IMG/VR virus record: IMGVR_UViG_3300018415_000014
Span: 1-37,898 of that record
DNA: 37,898 bases
Direction: 5' to 3' (one strand)
From: a virus
The notes under the pieces are model-generated. The model was not told where the DNA came from. It saw nothing but the letters and a program-made list of their open reading frames with translations, and did no database searches. Positions 26,501 to 32,723 of the stretch are shown here, piece after piece. The stretch's first letter is position 1, and the number at the start of each line of letters is the position of its first letter. Made by a program: the position numbers and the translations under genes.

Positions 26501-28146
26501 AAAGATTTATTGCAATTGCAAGTGATAGTACAACTGTAGCGATTTCATTAGACGGTGAAGTTTGGGACGTAACAGGAACTTTAAACAGCACAGGCTTTAC
26601 TGCAATTACAGCAGGACAAGGTACAATGATTGCAGTTAAATCAGGTACAACAACTGCTGCTTACAGTGTTGACGCAGGACTTAACTGGGTAGATGTAACT
26701 ACTTTACCAGGAGCAAGTGCTTGGTCAAGTATAGCATTTGGTCAAAACCACTTTGTTGCAACAGCAACAGACAGCAGCACAATTGCAGTTAGTATTGATA
26801 AAGGTGCAACTTGGAAATCCAAAGATATTAGTTCACCAGACTCAACTACACCAGCAGGATTGCAGAAAATTGCATACGGCCAAGGTCAGTTTATGATTAC
26901 TGCATACAAAACAGGTGAAGATGGCGAAGGTTATTCATACGTTGCTATGTCACAAGATGGCTTTAACTTTACTTGGCAAGGTGTTGGATCTGGAGATGTT
27001 ACATCAAACGGATTTAGTGCTGTAGCATTTGGTACACATCAGCGTGTAGGTTACTGGACAATTATTGATACAGATACAGGCGACGGTGTATACAGAATTA
27101 AAACAGGTGCAACTACAAAAGGTAGAGCTGGAGTAGCTCAGAATAAAATCTTTGAAGTTCGTATTACTGAACCTGGTTCAGGATATGATACTGCACCTAC
27201 AATGACAATTACAGATCCAAGTGAGATTTATGCATTACCATTCGAAGTTAGAACAGGAAGCGGTGTACTTGCTACTCCTTCATTAAGAAGTAGAGGTACA
27301 GGATACGTTTCAGCAAGTGCTGACTTAGTAGGCGGTAATGGTTATGCAGACTTCTTCCAAAGCGGAAACTTTATTGCAATTAGACAATTAAGTTCACTTC
27401 CGCCAACAGGATCAAATATTGTATTTGGACACTTACCAAACGAAACATTCAAGTTGGTTAACATTGTTACACTACTTGGATCAAACGATGGTGCATTAAC
27501 TTGTTTCTTACAGATATCACCAGAAATGAAAGTTATTAATGTTCCACCGCACGGTACAAGTGTTACTACAAGAATTAGATACTCACAAGTACGTCTAACA
27601 GGACACGACTTCCTAGACATTGGTACTGGATCGTTTACAGAAACAAACTATCCAAATGATCCTTTACAGGATCCAATACAGTCCAATGAAACTAGAGAGC
27701 GTAATGGTGGTAGAGTGTTCTTCACTGCTACTGACCAAGACGGTAACTTTAGAGTTGGTGACTTGTTTAGTATTGAACAATCAACTGGTGTTGCAACATT
27801 GAATGCAGATGCATTTAACATTGCAGGACTACAAGAACTATCACTGGGTGAAGTTACACTAGGTGGTGGATCAGCAAGTATTGACGAATTTAGTACAGAT
27901 CCATTCTTTACAGCAGATAGTGATAGTGTTGTACCTACGCAGAGAGCAATTAAAGCGTACATTAGTTCACAAATTGGTGGTGGTGGTGCATCACTAAACG
28001 TAAATAGTGTTACAGCAGGTTTCATATACATTGCTGCTGATGCTATAACAACTACAACACAACAGGCAATTAATGTTGATGCAAATATGAACTTTAAAGG
28101 CGGTGTGCGTGGTTTACCAGTAGCGTGGAGTTACTTCTTAACATAA
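20596..28146 (+). CDS. Giant modular tail-fibre/tail-spike-like protein 2 (2516 aa)
   Basis: This is the largest gene and a paralogue of giant protein 1. Residues 11-477 hold seven WKG-type repeats; the sixth is split by a small beta domain (about 315-395). The centre has a beta-helix-like start (VDKPFASIRYACHQ, near 545), and four copies of a helical Cys-containing unit (Cys616, Cys915, Cys1160, Cys1380). Two more copies of the small beta domain lie near 1035-1108 and 1289-1374. Then come SLDPGWGP (about 1463), IVSNDFTQVISDG, a GGTGYTRLEDLTITG block (about 1815), propeller-like repeats (about 1874-2155), and the C-terminal domain (GHDFLDIGTGSF, GGRVFFTATDQDGNF, VPTQRAIKAYI). It extends giant 1 mainly by extra copies of the inserts. 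A host-adhesion role is likely. Confidence 0.88.
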   Translation: MAEFKLGRIRFVWKGDWAGATTYYKDDVVKYGGRTYICAVGHTANSDFYTDLNVVPSKWNQMTDGQSWKGDWTIATDYVINDVVKYGGNLYIANTAHTSAATTALGLEDDSSSWTTYAEGTDWKGNWTVGTRYKLNDLVKYGGNTYLCSTGHASAATTADGLEADIGNWDKYNDGIDYKGDWVTGTRYKEYDVVKYGANLYVVKAGQHHTASAAFATDSARWDAFVEGFNFENAYNASTEYKTGDVVLYGGNSYVAKRISTGATPPASADDWDLFATGFAYQNNWAIATSYKIGEVVTLNGYTYRAVQDSPAIAMTVTATDNGTNQFTAADTTGLIANQVIQFSGSTFGNVFPGGTYYVKTVDSGTTFTISTTLGGSVFTPTTATGSMTGTGAAHPTNTTYWNKLNEGISWQGDWTDDREYEVGDAVKLGDNAFICVQKHRSEGDTDSTIGGEGGGAANSRPDLDITGSYWNQLITGSETSILTTKGDLVYFGGSGVTRLPIGQEGEVLRAGAEYPEWALLGQSDYVYWVAEHGQDKPYPLAGGTVDKPFASIRYACHQIDQGALNPNAKDLLRKNRHFIQREVQEWIDYQIEYFTNTAPDATSIWYNFTYDDVKCERDTGFLVDALVYDLGNGGNVKSRGAANSYVGALSESESVANPLLGDQKDQHIAAFQYMLTVVGHVFAQTDPAVNYQTTNGDNSTSVVAQHKDATIAAESGVLTKSTALITIVLNALEDEDASRVPARYMPNSLVKVKTGLYTEVGPIMVPENTCVIGEEVRSTTVTMDTGTTHTTDAKYSIETYKHLNGVIQSVVTGATVTPTTGNAESQSIAVPFADTPEKNFVDRLMGALIQQSDFRVGNFAHSFRTDPTGYNTSYLVGYGNARTQLVENKKYLQEEVTAFITAEYPLLKYSRTKCKQDVGYLIDALTYDMTYGGNSQAIRAGLAYYDGPGGPYAGNFGADSSEPTATVAAYQFMRDHLANIVLDQTATSRQSTVAQFKFGTAASTAAKDRVVELMNIIIDLISGGATTSAPSVSVSSIASNVITTASAHGLSTGDSFTPRTTGNGLTAGQKYWVVSTPAAATLTVSTVFNGSAASLSDGSGLAIIADVVQEPAATNAVSTTTALITAAQNVDAAQETMVTAMSNFLAATYPSLTYDTDKCKRDARLISEAVMFDFMFNSNHKTLKAAYAYLRSTASDVYDKGQKTATIAAFDFLKTYMDGVAGDATAEARIETLMEDLLDVIYSGSTEGSRCVSDYRNVHHAATQILRNKDFIVAESTAYIADTYKETVTATTASDNSITIGSTSWLQRNTAIQFEGTIVGAPSLADESDGIKAGVTYYVQNILSATKFTISNERNGTARVMVDDTGSATVKLVYNSASCERDIGEILEALIYDISYPGNYKTLLCARYYGNAVNGSQEEDLYYLRNGTGIRNQTLKGMNGDLLAPNTYGTSRVSGGAYCSLDPGWGPEDYRVWITERSPYVQNNTTFGNGGIGQKIDGALHNGGNDSIVSNDFTQVISDGIGAWVANNGRAELVSVFTYYSHIGYLSTEGGRIRGTNGNNSYGDFGSVAEGFDGSETPQTAIVDNKFQYEATVKDVTTDNAEEVYAFEFENAGIDYEEGEFLISGAGTGAAAIVDEFRDNAVHSVFLQDNVDDSANAPEVVGNFGGFGYVSNANTAQGGTTSAITLAATDAEISSAYVGMKVYVTGGAGVGQFGLISAYNAGTKLAAVIRESDGASGWDHIVAGTTIQAPDASSTYIVEPRIQFSDPGFGTEVSTMPSSGTWTTAQFIETADVYLPTATGGTGTSASFQVIRNGWKYSVSVVSGGTGYTRLEDLTITGSQLGGVDGVNDITLTVTAINSATGEILEVDTAGYGRAGAFVAAQTGSAGGARSVDGKTWSGVTLPSASNWTAMASGKIDDGSSIAKVARIVAVASGTSNAAYSADGITWTATSLPASASWIDVTYDNYNQRFIAIASDSTTVAISLDGEVWDVTGTLNSTGFTAITAGQGTMIAVKSGTTTAAYSVDAGLNWVDVTTLPGASAWSSIAFGQNHFVATATDSSTIAVSIDKGATWKSKDISSPDSTTPAGLQKIAYGQGQFMITAYKTGEDGEGYSYVAMSQDGFNFTWQGVGSGDVTSNGFSAVAFGTHQRVGYWTIIDTDTGDGVYRIKTGATTKGRAGVAQNKIFEVRITEPGSGYDTAPTMTITDPSEIYALPFEVRTGSGVLATPSLRSRGTGYVSASADLVGGNGYADFFQSGNFIAIRQLSSLPPTGSNIVFGHLPNETFKLVNIVTLLGSNDGALTCFLQISPEMKVINVPPHGTSVTTRIRYSQVRLTGHDFLDIGTGSFTETNYPNDPLQDPIQSNETRERNGGRVFFTATDQDGNFRVGDLFSIEQSTGVATLNADAFNIAGLQELSLGEVTLGGGSASIDEFSTDPFFTADSDSVVPTQRAIKAYISSQIGGGGASLNVNSVTAGFIYIAADAITTTTQQAINVDANMNFKGGVRGLPVAWSYFLT
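20626..22026 (+). repeat. WKG-type protein repeats in giant fibre 2
   Basis: Seven tandem repeats. Cores include WAGATTYYKDDVVKYGG, WTIATDYVINDVVKYGG, WTVGTRYKLNDLVKYGG and WVTGTRYKEYDVVKYGA, closer to each other than in giant 1. Many carry a W-x-x-x-x-x-G linker before the next WKG. The sixth repeat (from about 21433) is interrupted at 21538-21780 by an inserted beta domain and resumes with TTYWNKLNEG. Confidence 0.78.
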
Positions 28147-28168
28147 AACATAATGGAGAAAATGTAAA

Positions 28169-28489
28169 ATGGCAACAGGAAGATTAGGAACAGCAGATCT
28201 AGCAGCGGCTACAGATACTACTCTGTACACTGTTCCAGCAGATACTTTTAGTGTAATTACACTGTCTGTATGTAATAGGAATGCTAGTTCGGCAAAAATT
28301 AGAGTGGCGGTGTCCGCAAGTGCAACACCAGCAAATGATGAATTTATTGAATTTGATTCAGAGTTAGTTGGTAATTCAGTTATTGAGCGTACAGGTATTG
28401 TAATGGACGCTAACAAAGTTTTAGTTGTACGTTCTGACACAATTAACGTCAGTGCAGTAGCATACGGCATTGAAACAGCAACAGTATAA
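28169..28489 (+). CDS. Small beta-sandwich virion protein, family copy 3
   Basis: A 106-residue beta-rich protein: LYTVPADTFSVITLSVCNRN, then AKIRVAVSASATPAND, then SVIERTGIVMDANKVLVV and VSAVAYGIETATV. It shares its strand layout and the CN turn with the proteins at 10150-10527 and 14307-14639. There are no catalytic motifs. GGAG (28153-28156) precedes the ATG. It follows the second giant fibre gene by 22 bases and is probably a fibre-associated or decoration protein. Confidence 0.72.
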   Translation: MATGRLGTADLAAATDTTLYTVPADTFSVITLSVCNRNASSAKIRVAVSASATPANDEFIEFDSELVGNSVIERTGIVMDANKVLVVRSDTINVSAVAYGIETATV

Positions 28490-28503
28490 CGAGGAGAGAA
28501 AAG

Positions 28504-28845
28504 ATGGGAAGAGAAGTTAAAGCAAATCCAAGAGGAGTTGTACCTCCCTCACTCTTCGCTCAGGAATCGATTAATGCTAGCCAAGCAATTGAAGCAAACA
28601 AAATTTATTTTGTAGATACTTCGTCAGGTGTAGCAACATTAGACCTACCAGGTAACCCTTTCGTAGGAGACATCATTAAGATTTTTGATGTAAATGGATC
28701 GTTTCAAACAAACAACTTAACAGTTGATCCTGGGTCACATAAGATTATGCGTAATGCAGATACTATGACAGTGAGTACAGAGGGTGCGGCTTTTACATTA
28801 GTTTATTCAGGTACAGCAAGTGGCTGGCTTGTAGAGGCGATTTAA
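28504..28845 (+). CDS. Small tail-fibre-associated protein
   Basis: A 113-residue protein: VPPSLFAQESINASQAIEAN near the start, then KIYFVDTSSGVATLDLPGNP, VGDIIKIFDVNG, and a final FTLVYSGTASGWLVEAI strand. The pattern KIYFVDTSSG...TLDLP...GDIIKIFD is common in small phage fibre or fibre-tip proteins with a beta fold. GAGGAG precedes the ATG. It lies between a small beta protein and the three Gly-rich adhesins, so a link to the fibre tip is likely. The precise role is unknown. Confidence 0.72.
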   Translation: MGREVKANPRGVVPPSLFAQESINASQAIEANKIYFVDTSSGVATLDLPGNPFVGDIIKIFDVNGSFQTNNLTVDPGSHKIMRNADTMTVSTEGAAFTLVYSGTASGWLVEAI

Positions 28846-28860
28846 TAGGAGAATTTGTAA

Positions 28861-29772
28861 ATGCCATTTAATTATAACAGTGTTAAGAAGATTACAAATG
28901 AAGGTATTGTTGATGCATCATTAACAGGTGATGATTTTGCTGGAGGTGCAGTTAACGCAGCATCAGTAGCAGCAGGAGATATTACAGGTGATAAAATTAA
29001 TGCAGCAAACATTACTGCTGATAAAATAGGTGATACTAGTATTACTGAAACTGCTATCGCAGACGGTGCAGTTAGTTTATCAGGCAGCATACCGACCGGT
29101 ACATTACCTGTTGCCAACGGTGGTACGGCATTAACTTCGACAACTGCTGATAGAACTTTAATGGTAAACAATTCAGGTAATGCACTTGAATGGGGATTTA
29201 GTGGACTTATTCAGTGTAATGTGTACACAGGAAACAGTACTTGGAGTAAACCAACAGGCTGTACTAGAGTAAGAGTACAAGTAGTTGGTGGAGGTGCAGG
29301 TGGTTCAGGTCACGGAGAAGCAGGTGGCGCAGGCGGTTACTCAGAAGAAATCATTGATGTAACAGGCGTAAGTTCAGTTAGTGTAACAATTGGCGGACAA
29401 GGCGGCGGCGTTAACTATCACAACCAAGCAGGTAATGGAGGAACATCAAGTTTTGGTCCTTACTTATCAGCAAGTGGTGGCGAAGGTGCAAGACGTGTTG
29501 GTGGACACACAGGCGGACGACCAGGCATTGGATCAAGTGGTAATATTAATATGTACGGAGGCGGTGGCGCAGGCCATACGCACCACGGTGGAGGACACGG
29601 AGGTACTAGTTATTTCGGTGGAGGAAACATTGGAGTTCACGATAGTGGACCGCAACCATCACAGCGTGAAGGTCAAGCAGCACCCGGAAGTGGTGGTGTT
29701 GGCGCACCACAAGCACGTAGAAGAGGTGCAAGTGGAAAATCCGGTATGGTAGTTGTTTGGAGTTTAAGATAA
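28861..29772 (+). CDS. Glycine-rich tail adhesin, paralogue 1
   Basis: A 303-residue protein in two parts. Residues 1-120 hold short strand repeats (GDITGDKINAANITADKIG) and a GTLPVANGGTALTS linker, as in fibre shafts. Residues 125-303 are a Gly-rich domain that starts WSKPTGCTRVRVQVVGGG and contains HGEAGGAGGYSEE, GGGVNYHN, GPYLSASGGEGARRVGG and a conserved HTHH (239-242), and ends SGMVVVW. Gly-rich tips of this kind occur in phage adhesins, where polyglycine helices may display specificity loops. AGGAG lies upstream. Its stop codon overlaps the ATG of the next paralogue (TAATG). Host receptor binding is the likely role; the receptor is unknown. Confidence 0.82.
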   Translation: MPFNYNSVKKITNEGIVDASLTGDDFAGGAVNAASVAAGDITGDKINAANITADKIGDTSITETAIADGAVSLSGSIPTGTLPVANGGTALTSTTADRTLMVNNSGNALEWGFSGLIQCNVYTGNSTWSKPTGCTRVRVQVVGGGAGGSGHGEAGGAGGYSEEIIDVTGVSSVSVTIGGQGGGVNYHNQAGNGGTSSFGPYLSASGGEGARRVGGHTGGRPGIGSSGNINMYGGGGAGHTHHGGGHGGTSYFGGGNIGVHDSGPQPSQREGQAAPGSGGVGAPQARRRGASGKSGMVVVWSLR

Positions 29773-30686
29773 TGGCATTTAGTTACGAAGGATTACAAAA
29801 AATTACAGGCGAAGGCCTAGTTGATACAACTATTGTTGCAAATGACGTTGCAGGAACAACAATTGATACTCCAAAATTTGATACTGGAGCAATTACAGAA
29901 GCCAAACTTGCAAACGCAAGTATTCCAACAGGTGATGTTGCAGACGGTGCAATTACAGCAAGTAAATTAGGTAATAATAGTATTGACTTAGCAGGAAGTA
30001 AAGTAGGCGGAGCTCTTTCAGGATCAAAAGGTGGTACCGGTTTAGCATACAGCGGCGGATCTGCTAGAAGAAATATTAAAACAGACGGTAGTGGTAATCC
30101 AACTACAGGCGAAACAGGTTTAAGTGCTTGTAGAGTTTACACAAGTAACACAACTTGGAGTAAACCATCAGGTGTAACAAGAATTAGAGTACAAGTAATC
30201 GGCGGCGGAGGTGGCGGAACAGGTCACGGAGAAGCAGGCGGATCAGGTGGATATGCAGAAGAATATCTAAATGTATCAAGTATTAGTTCAGTAAGTATTT
30301 CCATTGGCGGTGGTGGAGGTGGTGTAAACTACCATAACAGTGCTGGTAATGGCGGAACAACATCATTTGGACCATATTTAAGTGCGTCAGGCGGAGAAGG
30401 TGCTAGACGAGTAGGTGGACACTCAGGTGGACGCCCAGGTATTGGTTCAGGAGGTAATTTAAACATTTACGGTGGAGGCGGTGCAGGTCATACACACCAC
30501 GGTGGCGGCGCTGGCGGTAATGGTTATTTTGGTGGATCAAGTATTGGAGTTCACGACAGTGGTCCTCAAGTATCACAACGTGAAGGACAAGCATCACAAG
30601 GAACAGGCGGAACAGGTGCTCCTCGAGGTAGAAGAAGAGGTGGTACAGGACGTTCTGGAATGGTAGTGGTTTGGGAGTACAGATAG
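29772..30686 (+). CDS. Glycine-rich tail adhesin, paralogue 2
   Basis: A 304-residue paralogue of the previous gene. The ATG at 29772 overlaps the upstream stop by 1 base and is preferred over the in-frame ATG at 29757, which lies within the upstream coding end. The N-terminal 120 residues (MAFSYEGLQKITGEGLVDTT) differ from paralogue 1 more than the C-terminal Gly-rich domain does. That domain has WSKPSGVTRIRVQVIGGG, HGEAGGSGGYAEE, GGGVNYHNSAGNGG, the HTHH motif (240-243) and SGMVVVW. Strong similarity of the tip with a variable base suggests duplication followed by shaft divergence. Co-translated with its neighbours through the overlapping start. Confidence 0.82.
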   Translation: MAFSYEGLQKITGEGLVDTTIVANDVAGTTIDTPKFDTGAITEAKLANASIPTGDVADGAITASKLGNNSIDLAGSKVGGALSGSKGGTGLAYSGGSARRNIKTDGSGNPTTGETGLSACRVYTSNTTWSKPSGVTRIRVQVIGGGGGGTGHGEAGGSGGYAEEYLNVSSISSVSISIGGGGGGVNYHNSAGNGGTTSFGPYLSASGGEGARRVGGHSGGRPGIGSGGNLNIYGGGGAGHTHHGGGAGGNGYFGGSSIGVHDSGPQVSQREGQASQGTGGTGAPRGRRRGGTGRSGMVVVWEYR

Positions 30687-30687
30687 T

Positions 30688-31605
30688 ATGGCAATAAGTT
30701 ACGAAGGACTAAAGAAAATTACAGGTGCTGGTATTGTTGACGGTACTATTGGTGCAGCAGACATTGGCTCAGGACAAATTAACAGAAACAAAATTATTGA
30801 TTCTTCAATTGACACAGATAACATTGCAGACGGAGCAGTAACAGGTGCTAAGATTGATCCAGCAAACGGATTATCAGCAGCAAAATTTGCAGCAGGTAGT
30901 GTTGATTTAACAGGAGCAGCAGTTACAGGTTCACTAGCACCATCAGGTGGTGGTACAGGTAAATCTAGTTTAGGTGCTGCTAACCAAGTTTTAAAAATTA
31001 ATGACGCAGGAAACGGTTATGATTACACTTATGGAGACTTAGTAAGTGTTAACTATTATACAAGTAATTCTACTTGGAACAGACCGGCCGGCGTACAAAG
31101 AATTAGAGTACAGATCTGCGGAGCAGGTGGCGGTGGAACAGGCCACGGTGAATCCGGAGGTGCTGGCGGTTACGCAGAAGAAGTAATTGACGTAACAGGT
31201 ATTTCATCAGTTTCCGTTACACTTAACGGTGGAGGTGGTGGTGTAAACTATCACAACTCAGCGGGTAACGGTGGTTCAAGTAGTTTTGGTCCTTATCTAT
31301 CAGCAAGTGGTGGCGAAGGAGCAAGACGTGTTGGCGGACACTCAGGTGGACGTCCCGGAGTTGGATCCGGTGGAAACCTAAACCAGTATGGAGGCGGAGG
31401 ACGCGGACATACACACCACGGAGGAGGTTTAGGAGGCAGTTCATATTTTGGTGGTTCTAGTATTGGTGTTCACGATAGTGGCCCACAACCATCACAACGT
31501 GAAGGCCAAGCATCACCAGGTAGTGGTGGAGTTGGTGCACCACGTGGTAGAAGACGTGGCGGAACGGGCCGAAGAGGCATCTGCATAGTATGGAACTACA
31601 AATAG
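30688..31605 (+). CDS. Glycine-rich tail adhesin, paralogue 3
   Basis: A 305-residue third member. The start MAISYEGLKKITGAGIVDGT is close to paralogue 2, and the Gly-rich domain has WNRPAGVQRIRVQICGAGGG, HGESGGAGGYAEE, HTHH (241-244), GVHDSGPQPSQREG and a RRGICIVW ending. The tip differs from the other two mainly in loops (GRGHTHHGGGLGGSS, NLNQYGGGG). It starts 1 base after the previous stop. The three genes thus form a tight translational unit, and a phage could carry mixed tips. The next gene is probably linked to this tip. Confidence 0.82.
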   Translation: MAISYEGLKKITGAGIVDGTIGAADIGSGQINRNKIIDSSIDTDNIADGAVTGAKIDPANGLSAAKFAAGSVDLTGAAVTGSLAPSGGGTGKSSLGAANQVLKINDAGNGYDYTYGDLVSVNYYTSNSTWNRPAGVQRIRVQICGAGGGGTGHGESGGAGGYAEEVIDVTGISSVSVTLNGGGGGVNYHNSAGNGGSSSFGPYLSASGGEGARRVGGHSGGRPGVGSGGNLNQYGGGGRGHTHHGGGLGGSSYFGGSSIGVHDSGPQPSQREGQASPGSGGVGAPRGRRRGGTGRRGICIVWNYK

Positions 31606-31617
31606 GAGTAATAAATT

Positions 31618-32079
31618 ATGGCTAAAAGTGTATTAGTAGATTTCCAAGGTGGTATTCAACATATCTGCGAGCCGGGCGAAGAATTCGAAGTTTACGAAGG
31701 TCCGGACGCAAAAGTAAGATGGACAACTTGTGCATCTGATGATATTAATGATACTTGGATTTTACATAACGGTGTGTGGGAACAAAATGTTCAAGCACCA
31801 CCATCATACAGTGTTTTAAGAAGAAACGCATACGGTGATATCGGTGAGCAACTTGATATGTTGTTTAAAGATATGCAAAATGGAACAACAAATTGGCAAG
31901 ATCACATTGCAGCAGTGAAAAATACTGTACCAGGACCAAATAGTGAAGAAGCACGTGAAATGAGAGCTTCTCGTGTTACTATTAATTGGGGTACAGAAGA
32001 ATCACCTGCTTGGACAGATACTGTTAATAGAGAAGTACCAAATTTAGTTAAAACAATCGGTAAAAAGATTTCAGACTAA
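31618..32079 (+). CDS. Fibre-linked protein with AYGDIGEQLDMLFKD motif
   Basis: A 153-residue protein. The N-terminal half is beta-rich (VLVDFQGGIQHICEPGEEFEVYEG), with W39 and W51 in short strands. The segment LRRNAYGDIGEQLDMLFKD followed by GTTNWQDHIAAVKNTVP is a motif seen in many phage tail-fibre-associated proteins (fibre tip or assembly type), often with the form AYxSIxDQLDMLYxD. It follows the Gly-rich adhesins directly, with AGGAG. It could be a fibre assembly chaperone or a tip piece. The role is inferred from the motif and position. Confidence 0.68.
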   Translation: MAKSVLVDFQGGIQHICEPGEEFEVYEGPDAKVRWTTCASDDINDTWILHNGVWEQNVQAPPSYSVLRRNAYGDIGEQLDMLFKDMQNGTTNWQDHIAAVKNTVPGPNSEEAREMRASRVTINWGTEESPAWTDTVNREVPNLVKTIGKKISD

Positions 32080-32092
32080 ATCACTAATAAAG

Positions 32093-32106
32093 TACAGGGA
32101 ACTGTA
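32093..32106 (+). other. Small hairpin before enzyme cassette promoter
   Basis: TACAG (32093-32097) pairs with CTGTA (32102-32106) around a GGAA tetraloop. There is no T run, so it is not a convincing terminator. It ends one base before the TCTAAATA element and could mark processing or transcript ends. Confidence 0.35.
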
Positions 32107-32114
32107 TCTAAATA
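32107..32114 (+). promoter_or_regulatory. Putative late promoter (TCTAAATA)
   Basis: TCTAAATA lies in the 44-base gap before the enzyme cassette, in the same form as the other late elements. The predicted transcript start (about 32120) is only 4 bases before the ATG at 32124, which has no Shine-Dalgarno site. Confidence 0.62.
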
Positions 32115-32123
32115 AGTAATAAT

Positions 32124-32723
32124 ATGCTATTAGATATGTTCCCTGTTCGTACCTATAAAACAGAAGTAAAATTAGAAGAAAATGAAAAGTCCAAAATACT
32201 TGACTTTTTATTGACTTTATTTGATTCTGTAAAAGATTCTAATCACGCATTAGAAGCAGGTGGCAAAAGCACACATTCTGTAAATAGAGATTTACAAAAT
32301 GAAGAATTGTTTTTACCGCTAGTAACAGAAATATACAAGCACCTTTTACATTACTGGAACAATGCAGGGTTTAGTCCAGGCTGTCGTCCTAAGATTGCAT
32401 CTATGTGGGCAAACATACATAATAAAGGTGATTATACTTTAGAACATTCTCACAGTACACACGTACTAGCAGGATGTTACTATTTAAAATATGATAGCGA
32501 TGCAGGTAATATTGTATTTGTTAATCCTAACGAATATGCTCAACATTATTATCCGTACTCTGAAGCAGGAAAAATAAATGATATGCGACATACATTATAT
32601 GTTAGTGAAGAAGATTTAATACTCTTTCCTGCACACATTAAACACTATACTGAAGTAAATAATTCAGATGAAGTGAGAATTAGTATTAACTTTAATGTAG
32701 ACCAAGAGGAAGTAAATGATTGA
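32124..32723 (+). CDS. 2OG-Fe(II) oxygenase (PF13759/TIGR02466-like)
   Basis: A 199-residue protein of the phage/marine 2-oxoglutarate, Fe(II)-dependent oxygenase type. EHSHSTH at residues 107-113 gives H108-x-H110, followed by LAGCYYLKYDSDAGNIVFVNPN; the second part has LILFPAHIKHYTEV (His171, His174) and VRISINFNV with Arg185 for 2-oxoglutarate. These fit the His/acid-His facial triad and the jelly-roll fold. Such enzymes hydroxylate small molecules or amino-acid side chains using 2-oxoglutarate and oxygen. The ATG has no Shine-Dalgarno site and lies 10 bases from a late promoter. Its last 8 bases overlap the first halogenase gene. Substrate unknown; it may supply hydroxylations paired with the halogenases. 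Confidence 0.85.
   Translation: MLLDMFPVRTYKTEVKLEENEKSKILDFLLTLFDSVKDSNHALEAGGKSTHSVNRDLQNEELFLPLVTEIYKHLLHYWNNAGFSPGCRPKIASMWANIHNKGDYTLEHSHSTHVLAGCYYLKYDSDAGNIVFVNPNEYAQHYYPYSEAGKINDMRHTLYVSEEDLILFPAHIKHYTEVNNSDEVRISINFNVDQEEVND

Larger units (their letters stand above)
28861..31605 (+). repeat. Tandem triplication of Gly-rich adhesin genes
   Basis: Three head-to-tail genes of 303-305 codons share a near-identical domain plan: similar strand repeats, then a WSKP/WNRP start of the Gly-rich part, then a string of conserved phrases ending in a VVVW or CIVW strand. Similarity is highest in the last 170 codons. Gene joints are 1 base overlapping and 1 base apart. Confidence 0.8.

Noticed and set aside
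29390-29752. Alternate-frame open frame inside Gly-rich adhesin 1 (and similar in paralogues 2 and 3)
   Set aside because: It results from GGx codon repeats in a shifted frame, without its own ribosome site or family features.
28861-31605. Diversity-generating retroelement acting on the adhesins
   Set aside because: No reverse transcriptase or template repeat is visible; the differences between paralogues are not limited to adenine positions as far as I can see.
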